The notes below the pieces were generated by a model. It ran no database searches and was not told the origin of the DNA. It saw only the letters and a list, made by a program, of their open reading frames with translations. This document shows, one piece after another, positions 1 through 10,415 of a stretch of 64,000 nucleotides of DNA. Source of the stretch: Argyresthia goedartella (Eukaryota > Arthropoda > Insecta > Lepidoptera > Argyresthiidae); contig OX463832.1 in the NCBI GenBank assembly GCA_949825045.1, positions 24,174,552 to 24,238,551 on the forward strand. Direction: 5' to 3'. A program made the translations under genes and the position numbers. How positions within the stretch are numbered: the stretch's first letter is position 1; each line of letters starts with the position of its first letter.

Positions 1-1139
1 CAGTAATATTATAAAGTGGAGCATTGATGGCATTTAGAAAATGTTCACAAATGCAAATAAAACAGGTTTTTTACTAAGTCCGTTAAGATAAAGTTCGATC
101 TCATCTCTTTTACTTGTGACGCCGCAAATATTCTGATAGAAGATGCATATAATAGAGTTTGACCGCGTTTCACTAGTGTTGCGTTGCTCAGCCAGTTCAC
201 TAGTAACTCCGAAAAAACTGCTTCGTGTCGTGGCAACCGACGCCTTCGTCGATATTTAATCTTTCTGATATTTGTTATATAGCGCTTAATATGTCTCGAA
301 ATACCGTTTTCATTCCGTGATTATTGATTTGGCCACTTTTCCTGAAGAACATACCACTGTCGTACTTTAGATTCCAATTTGTATCGATTGCAAAGGCGTA
401 TTTGTGTGTCTCTAGATCCTCGTACAACCGGTCATTAAACAGTTCCACTCTCCAGTTGTAAATTGTCGCATTTACCTCGTGTTTACCTGTGTGTGTGTAG
501 GTACCTGTCCCTCCACGCTACTATATCATGTCGCTCCATAAGTACTGTTCTTTGATTTCTACTTTTTGTATATTTATAACCTAATATGTGTAAGAGTAAA
601 CGAAGAGATTCTCTGCTAGCAGCCGTTTCAAACTCGGTACTTCTTTTTGGACAACATAAAATTTATGTATTTTATGCCTAATTGCACATAAATCAAAACA
701 GATTGATTTTCTTTTTGGTTTTAGGTTTATTTTTCTTAGGCGTAGAAAATATAGCCGACGTCCCACCTTCCTTTTGTATTTTCATTACGGAAGATCAGGA
801 TATGCCTAAATTACAACAAAATATTTTACTTATAAATAGTTACAAATTAGCCAATTCACATTGCACATACTATATGACGTACCTACCAGTCATGTTGACA
901 ACCAGGCTGCTGATGTTATTTGGAGGAATAGAGTCCAATCCTTCAGACTTTCTATCCGACAAATATTTCGATAGATTGTGAATAACTTTTCTTACGCCAC
1001 TGTCAATAGTTTTCGGCATTTTCACTCACAAAACACAAGAAAGCACAATCGACGCCCCACTTTGACAGCAATCGACAGATAACATTAATTACATTTTAAA
1101 GAATATGTTGCAAGTTTTACTACCAATAAATTTGAAACG
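1..1139. other. No recognisable gene
   Basis: AT-rich sequence with short random frames only. I see no protein family, no tRNA and no clear terminal repeats. Confidence 0.5.
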
Positions 1140-1430
1140 ACCGCCAGAATTAGTTAACGACCACCAAATTGTGTTTGGATAAATGATCAACTAACTTCTT
1201 TTTACGTTTTGTGTACTTAAGTTTATGTTTTAAGTATTTTTTGTTGTTCTTACATGTTCAACATAACACGAAGGATAAAGGGGGCTTCGCTTAGATCACC
1301 CCCTTTACCCTTCACCTAAGCTACCGCAGTATTTTGCCCTGATATTTTCTGTAACTTTTGGTGATCATTTTGGGTAGCATTTACCCATTTTGGGTAGGAA
1401 ATAATTATTTTGGTGATGATTATATTTGTT
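1140..1430 (+). repeat. Interspersed repeat A, copy 1
   Basis: About 290 bp that recurs at 9541-10610 (interrupted), 38960-39100 (inverted, partial) and 45920-46250 (inverted). Landmarks are ACCACCAAATTGTGTTTGG, TTTTTGTTGTTCTTACATG, the core GATAAAGGGGGCTTCGCTT, CTAAGCTACCGCAGTATTTT and the recurring phrase TTTTGGTGATCATT. It has no coding capacity. It may be a non-autonomous element; I cannot assign its class. Confidence 0.75.
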
Positions 1431-1782
1431 GCCTTTTATTATTAACAATTAAAAAGGTATACTTGTACCAACTACTGTCATTTGACGTTTTTCCGTGTAC
1501 GTCCTACTCGCACTTGTCCATTTTATTTTGTCGAACATTGCTTTATGTTATAGTTTATAATTGCTATTCAAAATATATTTATCTACCTTTGAAAAGTTTG
1601 GAACTCATAGTCCTAGACAACGATTGGGAATAGTTTTGAGTACAATAAAATGTTCTAAGATTCGTCGTTTTCGAGATCTATGCAAAAACCAAACACGGGC
1701 TTAACAAAATGGCCATAAATAGCCATAATGGCCTGTCGGTCTGGTTTACTATCTGTCGATAGTTGATAAACTTACGAGAAAA

Positions 1783-1812
1783 AAAACCGTTAGTTTATCA
1801 ACTAACGGTTTT
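1783..1812. repeat. Perfect 13-bp hairpin
   Basis: The arms AAAACCGTTAGTT and AACTAACGGTTTT flank the loop TATC. A nearby GTTGATAAACT at 1762-1772 can pair alternatively with AGTTTATCAAC. Confidence 0.8.
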
Positions 1813-1837
1813 GACTATCTTACGGTGACATATCTAT

Positions 1838-1960
1838 ACCTCGCACCACGAATTAAGAGTGCTGGGCGACGTTGGCGGGAATTACTGCGCATATGCACAG
1901 GTATTGAAAAGCGACTACTGCGCATTCAAGGCCACCGCTCATAACTCGTGGCGCGACGTA
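1838..1960. mobile_element. Short MITE with terminal inverted repeats, copy 1
   Basis: A 123-bp element with ends ACCTCGCACCACGAATTA and TAACTCGTGGCGCGACGT (inverted match), preceded by TAT and followed by ATA. A second copy at 56352-56473 has the same ends and interior (GCTGGGCGACGTTGGCGGGA). The two copies in unrelated flanks confirm the borders. Confidence 0.8.
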
Positions 1961-2054
1961 TACCCAGACAGATGCCCGAAAATCTCCACTGAAAGGGTGC
2001 CACAAGATGGCTCCGGCGCGCGGGATGACTTTGAGAAGTTCCTTCCGGGGTGGC

Positions 2055-2305
2055 CTGGCCGGAGGTGGCTCAGTCCAGGGACGTGTGGACGCTGCGGTAG
2101 TGGCTCCACCTACCACGCGAGGTCCCGGGTTCGATCCCCGGCTGGGGATAAATAGAAAAACCCAGGTCTTGGATGTTTGTATATGTGTGATGTCGCTGTT
2201 TCTGGCTCCCACGACACAGGATCGCCCAGTGTGGGACCAGAAGCAATGTATGTGCCTGTATACAGAATACCATCAACATGAACAGCTTTCCCCAATAAAC
2301 ATGTA
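2055..2305 (+). mobile_element. tRNA-derived SINE
   Basis: A tRNA-like head with an A-box-like GTGGCTCAGTCC and B box GGTTCGATCCC, followed by a body shared with the SINE at 11045 (CAGGTCTTGGATGTTT, GTGTGATGTCGCTGTTTC, CCCACGACACAGG, GTGTGGGACCAGAAG). The head is a pol III promoter relic, not a tRNA gene. Confidence 0.8.
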
Positions 2306-2560
2306 GTCGCAAATGAAAAAAGAAAAATCGACCCTCAGTACATTGAACCGATCAGCTGATTACATTACTATGGGAGACCCAATTTGTTTTTCGTTTGCGA
2401 ACATGTTTCTTGGGGAAAGTTGTTCGTAATTATGGGTACTATCATTCCCCAAAATATGGTCAGCTAATTAAATGTCACCCTGTATATTTTTTTATGTTTA
2501 ATTGTGCTTCTGCCACCCCGTATGCGAAAAGGGGTGACGCTATTGTGCGAGTGAGGATAT

Positions 2561-2576
2561 GAATGAATGAATGAAT
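2561..2576. repeat. (GAAT)n microsatellite
   Basis: Four GAAT units follow GCGAGTGAGGATAT, a phrase that recurs near 8790. This is typical of a LINE or SINE 3' tail. Confidence 0.8.
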
Positions 2577-2759
2577 GGTGCTTCTCCAGCCAGGGTTCTA
2601 AACCTGTTCCGGTCTTTCGGCCGGCATACCAGAGGGCACAAATTTTGAGGGGGGGCGGAATGACCTGCTCTATAGGAGAGGAAGGATAGTGAATTCAATC
2701 GACCGACTCTTCAGCCTGAAGCCAATATAGGATATGTGGAATGGGGAGGATGTGGGATT

Positions 2760-3600
2760 TGGAGAGCAGCTGTTGTTTTCTTCAAGTTCTTGTTTTCCTT
2801 CTATTTTCAGTTATTGTTATTAGTTGAGTTTCCTGAGTCGTGTTCGTTTGGGTTATCCGGTAAGTTCCCAGTTTCGCTTTCGCTCTCTGTTTCTGGAATA
2901 CGGTATATTTGCCTCTAGGCCATCCTGACTTCGTCCCTGTTATGTGATGATTCTGTCCAGTAACTGTGTTCGTCACCGTAGTATTTGATGTCATGCTTAA
3001 GGAAATCTTTCCAGGTGTATATAAGTCGGCCGTCTTTCTTCTTCCTTGCTTCGTATTTGAATGGAGCGTGTAGTAAGTGATGTTGTGGGCGTCGCAGAAT
3101 ATGTATAGTAACACATCCGGTGGTTTTTGATTCGTTTGGTTATCGTTTTGCCCTGTAGTCAGTCATGAATTTTGTGGTATCTTGGATAGCTTCTGGCGTT
3201 CTCAAACATGTCTCTGAGGATCAGGCGTTCATATTTTCTTAGTCAAGAACTGACTTTCAACTGTTTGCTTTAGTGAGGGTTGCCGCTTTTTGTCCGTATT
3301 TTATAAACAGTGCAATGACCATTTTGTAAATCAGGCGCACTATATTCCAGTCCATGTTGGATTTCTTTATAAAATGCATTAGGGCCTTGGAATTTCATAT
3401 GGCTTGCCGGCACCTCTTTTTTATTGTGTCCTATGTCCTGCCGTAATATATGTGCCGAGATATTTGATTTCGTTTACGGTTTTTATTGGAACTCCGTCCA
3501 ATACACTGGTTGTTTATGGGGTCTCTTATAAGAATTTTCGTCTTTCTACTTTTAAGTTTGCCATAAGCATTTCTCCGATGATATTTTTTTTTTGTTTTTA
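2760..3600 (-). pseudogene. Decayed LINE 3' portion, probably RTE-like (copy A, C-terminal part)
   Basis: On the minus strand, broken frames resemble the C-terminal part of an RTE-type reverse transcriptase (KFMTDYRAKR, KIERLILRDMFENA-like blocks), with several frameshifts and stops. An open stretch of 110 codons at 2782-3114 belongs to it. It ends abruptly at 3600, where a different LINE's 3' end begins. I infer it is the downstream half of the OTU-bearing LINE whose 5' half is at 5145-6600, split by two later insertions. The RTE assignment is tentative. Confidence 0.4.
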
Positions 3601-4715
3601 CTTTATTACTGTAGATATTTACATATACTTAGCAAACGTCATTTTTTGCCTCTTCTCTACATTGGACCACTGTGGGAGAAGAAGGGCGTAGAAACTCCCA
3701 CAGATTTATTTTTAGATCTCTTTTAAAAATAGGTTGTGCTTAACTAATACAAATATGAAAAATTTAATTGTAATGATTAATAAGCAGGAATAAATAATTA
3801 CAAAATTATTAACAGCAAGGTCTGTGTTGAGCCAGATTAACCCCATACAGTCCTGTCATTTAAGTAATCTTGAACATTGTAATATCCCTTTTTCGACAAA
3901 GTCGCTTTAACATGCTTTTTAAATTGCTCAAATGGCAATTTCAAAATCTCCAGAGGTATCTTATTGTAGTAGAGAATGCACTGACCCTTGAAAGAATTGC
4001 TAACCTTCGCGAGTCTAAAACGGGGCGCACATAGTCTGTGATTATTTCTTAGGTTAACATTACAGCTATCGCTAAGTTTGGAAAATGTTGTAAGGTTCTT
4101 GCGTACATACATTATATTTTCGAAAATAAATTGACTAGCTACTGTTAGTATGTCAATTTCTTTAAAAAGCTCTCTTAAGGAGTCTGTTCGTTTTTAATTA
4201 TAAATTGCTCGAATAGCTCTTTTCTGTAAAATAAAAATAGTTTGAATATCCGCTGCTTTCCCCCACAACAAGATACCATAGGACATCACACTATGAAAGT
4301 AACTAAAATATACTAGCCTAGATGTAGCCACATCCGTGCTTTGTCTGATGTTCCTAACAGCGTAAGCCGCAGAACTTAATTTACCAGCCAATTTATCTAT
4401 GTGGGGTCCCCACTGCAATTTGCTATCAATGGTTATTCCAAGAAACTTCGTATCATTTACTAATTCTAACGTGCTGTTGTCTAGCACTAAACTGGTCTCA
4501 ACTTGCCTGACATTTGGAAGTGAGAATTTGATACACTTGGTTTTACCAGCGTTTAACAATAAATTATTAACTGTGAACCAATTCAAGGTTAAAGACAATA
4601 CACCATTAACATCATCAAATTCTCCTTTTTGTCTTTCAATTTTGAAGACCAGTGAAGTATCATCAGCAAACAACACTATGTCAGTTAATTTCTCCACCAT
4701 GAAAGGCAATTTAAT
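3601..4715 (-). pseudogene. jockey/CR1-group LINE, 5'-truncated (LINE family 1, copy 1)
   Basis: The C-terminal half of a non-LTR reverse transcriptase. At 4194-4709 it reads MVEKLTDIVLFADDTS (catalytic FADD box), then LNWFTVNNLLLNAGKTKCIK and FLGITIDSKLQWGPHIDKL, to LQKRAIRAIYN. After a frameshift, 3837-4112 reads MYVRKNLTTFSKLSD to KKGYYNVQDYLNDRTVWG. The 3' UTR (TTTATTACTGTAGATATTTA at the end) matches the fuller copy at 29597-32648. It is 5' truncated at about 4715, the usual result of incomplete target-primed reverse transcription, and cannot be functional. Confidence 0.9.
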
Positions 4716-4737
4716 TATTCACTATTAGCTACTCCGC

Positions 4738-5142
4738 GGCATAGCAGCGCTGCGTATAAACGCTCTTTCAGGTTGCGGGCGGTCCGACTCTGGAATGCAC
4801 CTCTTTGCACTATAAGAGACAGTCCGACTCTTTTTTCTTTTAAGAAACAAAGAAAGAAACCTGTCTTTTTCGTAAAAGTTATTGTATTTATATTATTATA
4901 TGTAAAGTTTATGTATATATCGGTAATTATTTCGTATTTGCTATCTGTATTTTACAGTTATTTTTATTTATTCCTAGGCATTTTAGTTATAGTAATTATT
5001 GTGCACTGCCTACCCTTTTATGATAGCAATTCCTGTAATGCCTTGTTTTGCTGGAAGAAATCTCTTTTTAGAGACAAGCTCGCCCTTGTACATGCATTTT
5101 CTTTTGATGTAACATTTAAAATATTTGTGTGCAATATTGTGA
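4738..5142 (+). pseudogene. 3' end of a second LINE family (LINE family 2, copy 1)
   Basis: The last codons RAVRLWNAPLCTIRDSPTLF are followed by a 3' UTR (TTGTGCACTGCCTACCCTTT, GCTGGAAGAAATCTCTTTTT, AGACAAGCTCGCCCTTGTAC). Both recur at 49550-49980 and, inverted, at 44850-45200. Only the tail survived, abutting LINE family 1 in opposite orientation; both appear inserted into the OTU-bearing LINE. Confidence 0.8.
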
Positions 5143-5144
5143 AG

Positions 5145-5935
5145 GAGGTTTGTTCCTATAATTCCCTTTTTCCTGTATTTCTTTATAGCGTCTTGTCCGA
5201 TGCGAGTATACAGATACCAGAGATAGTGTTTTGACATATGTATCATGTTTGTTTCCTGTATATAAAGGCTATGTGTATGTTTCTGTTAGTCAATTCCGCA
5301 TCAATGTTGAGTCTTTTAATTATTTCGGCGCATCCTCTAACGTTCCAAGTAGCAATGCGCATACGCTCGCATGTGACTTGTGGTTTAAATATGGGGCTGT
5401 TTCGTATCATCGTATATCCGGTGTTGTCTGGGATGTCTTCTGTAGATGTTATGGTTGACCCTGAGGAGGTCATGGGTGTTGCATTAAGTATCGGGGAAAG
5501 TATGGTGTTATCAGTTTGGTTATCGGTTGCTTGATCCGTGGGTAAATTTGGCGATTCAAGCAAGTATACGCTGTCGTAGTGGTGTCCTGTGCCGTTGAGG
5601 TTGATAGATTTCACTGCATCCGCTGGATTCTTGGGCGTGAATGTGAGCGATGGTGTATTTTGTTGGTGGATTGCTACGTTAACTAGAAAGCATTCGGCAG
5701 CTGGTATTATAATCTCCTCTCCAGCCCAAGTACCGCAGATTTTCAATGTTGAGTAGTTGAGGATTTCAGGCTCAGTGATTGCGAGCTTTGTTCTGTTCAT
5801 CGCCGTTTTCTTCTACATATTTAACTAGGTCCTTACGAATGTGACTGTGGTTGCATGTTAATTGACATAGGTGATTAATTTGGTCAGCAATTGCGGTGAA
5901 TAGGCAGTTACCATCTCAGCATTGGTAAGGCTTCC
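5145..5935 (-). pseudogene. OTU protease-endonuclease region of a LINE (copy A)
   Basis: Read on the minus strand, 5' to 3': METLP-like start region, RDGNCLF OTU box (with a small deletion just upstream), the central OTU segment KICGTWAGEEIIIPAAECFL, the OTU histidine box GHHYDSVYLLE, a 60-residue Ser/Thr-rich linker, then MRIATWNVRGCAEIIKRLN, the usual opening of an APE-type endonuclease of LINEs. The longest open stretch is 5243-5800. At least two frameshifts separate it from the DGNC box and another truncates the endonuclease. OTU domains are cysteine proteases that cut ubiquitin chains; the Cys of DGNC and the His of HYD are the catalytic pair. The copy is inactive. Confidence 0.75.
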
Positions 5936-6610
5936 ATTAGGTTATCTTCTTGGGATGTTGTTGAAAGAAAGAACTTAGAGATAGCGTGATTTATTTGAAC
6001 TACCTTTGTCTACGATTAACAGATCGTACGGGTTGCGATTGTCAAAGTTTGTGCGTATCTTCGTGCGCCCTTATTCTCGGTAGAGAGCCGCTTAGGACAA
6101 AAAGTCTCCGATTTTATTGTTGTTATTGTTCATCAGTGGAAGTCTTTTGTTAATTGCCTGTTTTCTGGAAGATGGTGAAATGATCCTTTTATGATGTGCA
6201 ATTGTTTTCTGTTTCTCGCTATTTCTCAGAATATGCAGTTATGTAGTAGACGGGCTTGCATTATTGTTTTATTTTTGTGGGCTTGTCGGACCGGATAAAG
6301 TTAGAAATAGTTCAGTTTTGTTTTACTGTTATTGGGTAGGTTCCTGCCTAGTTTTGTATTTAGGTATACCTATCTCCTACCTACTAGTACGGCACTGTGC
6401 CTGTGGAATAGTTTGGAGTTGGCGTAGTAATTTGAAGCGAGCGTGGTATCTGTTTATGAAATGGTATTTAGCATTACGAAGGGGGTTACCTGCCAGATAT
6501 AGAGTTCGTTTTGCCTTTTGATCTGAGTTAGGGCTATCATAATCGCAGCGATCTCACCAGGTTGTTGCTCAGCTAGTGAGACTCATTGCACTGATATCAC
6601 CTACTTCAAT
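5936..6610 (-). mobile_element. 5' untranslated part of OTU-LINE copy A
   Basis: Noncoding stretch upstream (minus strand) of the OTU start. Patches match the region upstream of copy B, for example TTTTGTTAATTGCCTGTTTT against its diverged counterpart near 7870, and GATCTCACCAGGTTG at 6551 and 8336. That pairing marks the 5' ends of two related elements. Confidence 0.5.
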
Positions 6611-6619
6611 TCAGTTCAT

Positions 6620-6964
6620 TAGTGCATATTAGTTAGGTCCGTGACTCGGGTCGAGGTTCAGTCCGTGAACAAGGCCCTAAAGATGTAGTACCCGGTTGTA
6701 TCTGACCCGGCGGAGGGGGATGCATGTGTTTGTGGCGTGTGAGTGTATGTGTCGTTACGGTAAGTATCAAAGTCATTGGTCATCTTATCTTGAGTTGTGC
6801 ATTTTGGGTAGGCCGGGGGAAGGTGTTTAGATTTACCGCTATCATATTATCTGTTTTTGGGGCGGCTGGAACTTGAGTGTACTTTGGTTGTCGCGCTGTA
6901 TTTTGGTATGGGAAAAGTGAGATGCTGTAGATTTGACTGGTTGTTGATTACGTTTTGGTGCTCT
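6620..6964 (-). pseudogene. Linker continuation of OTU-LINE copy B, downstream of the SINE
   Basis: On the minus strand an open stretch continues the OTU protein past the SINE insertion (IIEHQNVINNQSNLQHLTF, then PIPKYSATTKVHSSSSRP) and then decays. It corresponds in position to the Ser/Thr-rich linker of copy A. No endonuclease sequence remains. Confidence 0.4.
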
Positions 6965-7218
6965 ATTATAATATATAATACCTTGGACACTATTTACACA
7001 CATTGATCTAGCCCCAAACTAGGATTCCCTGTATCTTGGGTACTAGACAACGATACACATACTTATATAGATAAATATTATACTTAGATAGATAAACAAC
7101 CATGACTAGGGTAAAAACATCCGTTCTCATCAAACAAATATTTGCCCCCACCAGGACTCGAACCCGGGACCCTTGGCTTCGTAGGCAGGGTCACTGCCGA
7201 CTCGGCCATTCGGGTCGT
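6965..7218 (-). mobile_element. tRNA-derived SINE inserted in OTU-LINE copy B
   Basis: In reverse orientation the head reads GTCGGCAGTGACCCTGCCTA and GGGTTCGAGTCC (B box). The body contains TAGTACCCAAGATACAGGGA and ends in an AT-rich tail. It interrupts the OTU reading frame immediately after HYDSAYI. Confidence 0.75.
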
Positions 7219-7613
7219 ATTATGTATGCGCTGTCGTAGTGGCTGTCGGAAAAGGTCAAGTTGATAGTTCCGACTGCGTTATATTCTTGTTGGGGGCTAT
7301 ATACGATTGATGGGCCATTTTGTTGATGGATCGCTACACTTCTTACGTAGAACTTCGCGGCTGCTATGATAATTCCTTCACCTCCCCACATGCCCTGTAT
7401 GTGGAGATTTTTTATGTACTCAGTGAAAGCTTCTGCGTTTGGTGCGTCGATCGCAAGTTTGATGCGTGGATAATTGCTGTTAGCTTCCACGTATCTAGCT
7501 AAGTCGCTTCTGATGTGAGTATGGTTGAATGTCGCTCCAAACAGATGGTTGATTTGGTCTGCAATTGCATGGAACAGGCAGTTTCCATCTCTGGGCATTG
7601 GTAGAGTTTCCAT
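7219..7613 (-). pseudogene. OTU cysteine protease domain of a LINE (copy B)
   Basis: An open reading frame starts METLPMPRDGNCLFHAIADQ. The DGNCLF box holds the nucleophilic cysteine at about residue 11. Further on are IRSDLARYVEANSNYPRIKL, IQGMWGGEGIIIAAAKFYV and the histidine box SDSHYDSAYI near residue 130. The domain is complete and uninterrupted to that point. Downstream coding (to 7191) is SINE-derived, so the original protein was cut by the SINE. About half of the residues match copy A. In the intact element this domain would precede an endonuclease and reverse transcriptase. Confidence 0.8.
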
Positions 7614-8400
7614 TGTAAGACATTACTACAGGAGAGAGCCTCATGCTGTTTTAGCTAATATGAATGTGTGTGTGGGTTGTTTCTAAGAGGTGTACGGCCG
7701 GTATAATGAGAGACGCTTGTTTGGCCTTTTACGACCTATTTTTATTCTAATGTTTCCCGGTATTTCCAAGATGGGCTGACACCATAGAATGGGTGCCAGA
7801 TGTGTGAGGGAACGTTGTGGGCCTTTTGTGCTTCGAAGCTTTTTCAATTGTTCCTAAATAGCAGTCAATTGTTTTGTCTAGTTTCTGGGAATTTGGTGAG
7901 ATGGCCTTTTTATGGCATGCACGTGTTTAGTTTTTGTTTATTATCGGGTTTAGTATATTTGCAGTTTAGCTACGTAAAAATAATTCTAGGATTGTTAAGT
8001 TTTGGGTTGGCTTATTCACAGAGTTTCAGGGTTTAGTGGAAGGTTATTGTTAATGACTGTTTTGAATGGTCTTTCAAAGATGAGGAGAAAAGAAATCTCG
8101 AGGAGAATTATCTCGAATTTATTTTCAGGCAAAGTAATATAAGTATATGTAGCTATAATAATGTTTTATTAGTTGATTTTGCCTATAACGCACCTATAAA
8201 TGTGATTATGCCTTAGTCAATAGGGGCGACCGCGGCCGCGGTAAGTGGTGGTTTATTATTGTCAGGCGGCGAGTGGTCCTGAGAGAAATAAAGTTAGAGA
8301 TAGGTAATCACTATCAATGATGTCCTAATCGGAATGATCTCACCAGGTTGGTGTGTTTAGCGGCGGTGGTGGTGGAGGCAGTAGCGTTGAGGGTGTCTTG
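7614..8400 (-). mobile_element. 5' untranslated part of OTU-LINE copy B
   Basis: Noncoding sequence upstream of the OTU start, with patches shared with 5936-6610. No other coding signal is seen. Confidence 0.45.
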
Positions 8401-8860
8401 CGTAGGCGTCGCTCGCTGCCAGCCTGTCGCTGCGTGGCTCAGACGTGCACCTGGCCTAGAATTCTAGGGCTTGCATAGATGGGATGCCTAAGAGTACCGC
8501 GCAGTTCTCTGGGCATTTATTACACTTGATCGCACTAGTATCATCACAATCACTGAAATGCGCGGTATTGCACAGATGGGGTGCCTAGATGGATCGCGCA
8601 CATTCCCTAGGTAACCCTTACAGAAACACGCGGTATAAGCCAGGCTATAAGCCAGGCTCGTTTTCGGGCCTCCGGAGGCAGAACAAAAGGCGCGCGCCGG
8701 GGATGAAAACTATTGTTTGTTTAAATGCGTTTGTGAGATCTCGGGGGGACACGTCCGTTCGGTCCGGCAACACAAACGCCACTCGCTATTGTGCGAGTGA
8801 GGATAGTAAAAAAAGTTTTCCAAAAATGTTCAAAAATAATGAAGTTTTTTCAATCCGCAG
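8401..8860. other. Unassigned intronic sequence before the GALT exon
   Basis: It contains an imperfect direct repeat (GATGGGATGCCTA near 8478 and GATGGGGTGCCTA near 8575, each followed by CGCGCA) and GTGCGAGTGAGGATA at 8792, also found at 2547. No exon could be recognised. Confidence 0.4.
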
Positions 8861-9080
8861 GAACGCATAGTCCTTGAGAACGCTGAATGGGTGGCCCTAG
8901 TTCCGTACTGGGCGCAGTGGCCCTACGAGACGATGCTGCTGCCGAAACAGGGGCAGCCTCAACGCCTCACCGACCTTAACGACGCGCAGAAGAGGAGCTT
9001 AGCGGAAATCATGAAACTCCTGACGACCAAATATGATAATCTGTTCAAGTGCTCATTCCCTTACAGCATGGGGTGGCATG
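8861..9080 (+). CDS. Galt: GALT internal exon (C-terminal domain part 1)
   Basis: The exon opens after the acceptor AATCCGCAG and reads ERIVLENAEWVALVPYWAQW, then PYETMLLPKQ, RLTDLNDAQKRSLAEIMKLL, TKYDNLFKCSFPYSMGWHG. This is the GALT C-terminal domain segment that leads to the first histidine of the second metal site (the H of MGWHG). It ends at a good donor, G followed by GTGAGA, leaving phase 1. The length of 220 bp gives 73 codons plus one base. There are no stops or frameshifts. The family match is unambiguous by eye. The acceptor is only moderately pyrimidine-rich, but phase and protein both support it. Confidence 0.93.
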
Positions 9081-9090
9081 GTGAGAACAG

Positions 9091-9480
9091 TAGTTTATGT
9101 GACTGCCACATAATGGAGGGCATTATCACTCGAGAGTTTTAATGCCTAATTATGTACACTAGTTTATCTACACACATATCATAAGCTCTCTTTGATGTGT
9201 TCAGAAACCTCATGTTCGACCGGCATTGTGGCATTGTTCATTGTTCGGCAGTTGTTTAGCTTGTTCTGTAGTACCAACTTCACAGACAAACTAGGGGCGG
9301 GCGTTCGAAATTTGAATGTCATAATTTGACAAATTTTGGTAGATTATGGTCATAATGTATCAATATTCAGATAAGAAATGAGTTTTTACCAAGAAGTTTA
9401 TCATTATGCTGGTCGTACCTAACGTGTGGTTTTTGGACGCAGTAAAGAGGGTTTATGATGATACGTGTGTAGATAAACAA
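9091..9480 (+). repeat. Interspersed repeat B, uninterrupted copy
   Basis: It starts 10 bases after the GALT donor site. Landmarks are TGACTGCCACATAATGGAGG, CTCGAGAGTTTTAATGCC, CTTCACAGACAAACTAGGGG, AAGAAGTTTATCATTATGCT and TTGGACGCAGTAAAGAGGGT. An inverted copy at 44360-45800 carries a LINE insertion. No coding function is seen. Confidence 0.8.
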
Positions 9481-9657
9481 TATTTAACCCTAAAATAAAA
9501 TAATACGTGCGTTTATTTTAACACTACCGCTCGACACTTCTCGGCTTTTTGACTTTCTTAATGACTTATGTTTAAATGATCACCAAAAACGCACCTATTT
9601 TACTACCAATAAATTCGAAACGACCACCAAATTGTGTTTGGATAAATTATCACTATA

Positions 9658-10415
9658 CAGTGGACCCCCGGTAATCCGGCAAACATTATGCAGGGCAGTG
9701 TCGGACTATCGAATTTGTCGGATTATAGAGCACTGCCTAAGACCCCTATAGTCCGGATTTTTTTACGAAAGAGTACCTTGTAATCCGACAAATTACATAT
9801 CTAATGACGAGAGTCAATATATTATACGTACATATGTACATATGTACATACTTTGAAGTACAAATCAGACTTAATTTATGTAAGTCGAATTTAGTAAATT
9901 AAATAACAATTGAGAGCTTACGTTTTATTATAAAAATAAGCATAAATGCACATACATACATATCTACCAAAATAATCAAGAATTATTAATCAAAATCATG
10001 TAGTGAATACTATATCAAATTATGAAGCTTTGAAATATTCATCAATTTTTTTTTGTTTAAGGTTGTTATAACGCGAGATCAGAGCTTTGTCCCTCAGTCT
10101 TCTCAAAAGTAAAAGTTCGTTGTAGGATGTACCATTCTCTTCAGCCCATTGTAAACCTAGCTCAGACGCGTTAACTGCGTCTTGATCTGTGACTTGTGGA
10201 GCAGCCGTACCGCTATCACTAGTAGTCAAATTCAAACTAAGTAAAACAATGCATACGCGTCGAGCACAATAGCGGTGGCGCGTACGAGTTGTGACCTGTT
10301 CAAACGTGCGTGATCTATACATACATATTAGCAAAGATTGTCAAACATAATTCTGTCATGTCGGATTACAGGGGGCGCCGGATTAGACAGAGGCCGGATT
10401 ATCGGGGGTCCACTG
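9658..10415 (-). mobile_element. pogo/Tigger-type transposon, internally deleted
   Basis: The terminal inverted repeats CAGTGGACCCCCGGTAATCC (left) and its counterpart at 10396-10415 are flanked by TA on both sides, as expected for the Tc1/mariner superfamily. Copies of the subterminal AATCCGG/AATCCGAC motif follow. It is 758 bp long with only the transposase tail left. Confidence 0.9.
10020..10334 (-). pseudogene. Tigger/jerky-like transposase C-terminal remnant
   Basis: The last ~70 residues (ASELGLQWAEENGTSYNELL, LRRLRDKALISRYNNLKQ, KKIDEYFKA) resemble the C-terminus of Tigger/jerky-type pogo transposases. The DDE catalytic domain and CENP-B-type DNA-binding domain are absent, so the element is non-autonomous. 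Confidence 0.65.

Noticed and set aside
682..981. 99-codon open frame near the left end
   Set aside because: No recognisable domain, composition like the AT-rich background, and no convincing splice sites. Treated as chance.
7140..7218. tRNA gene on the minus strand
   Set aside because: It has B-box and A-box-like sequence but is followed by a SINE body and lacks a proper cloverleaf. The same applies to 2055, 11045, 48020 and 56690.
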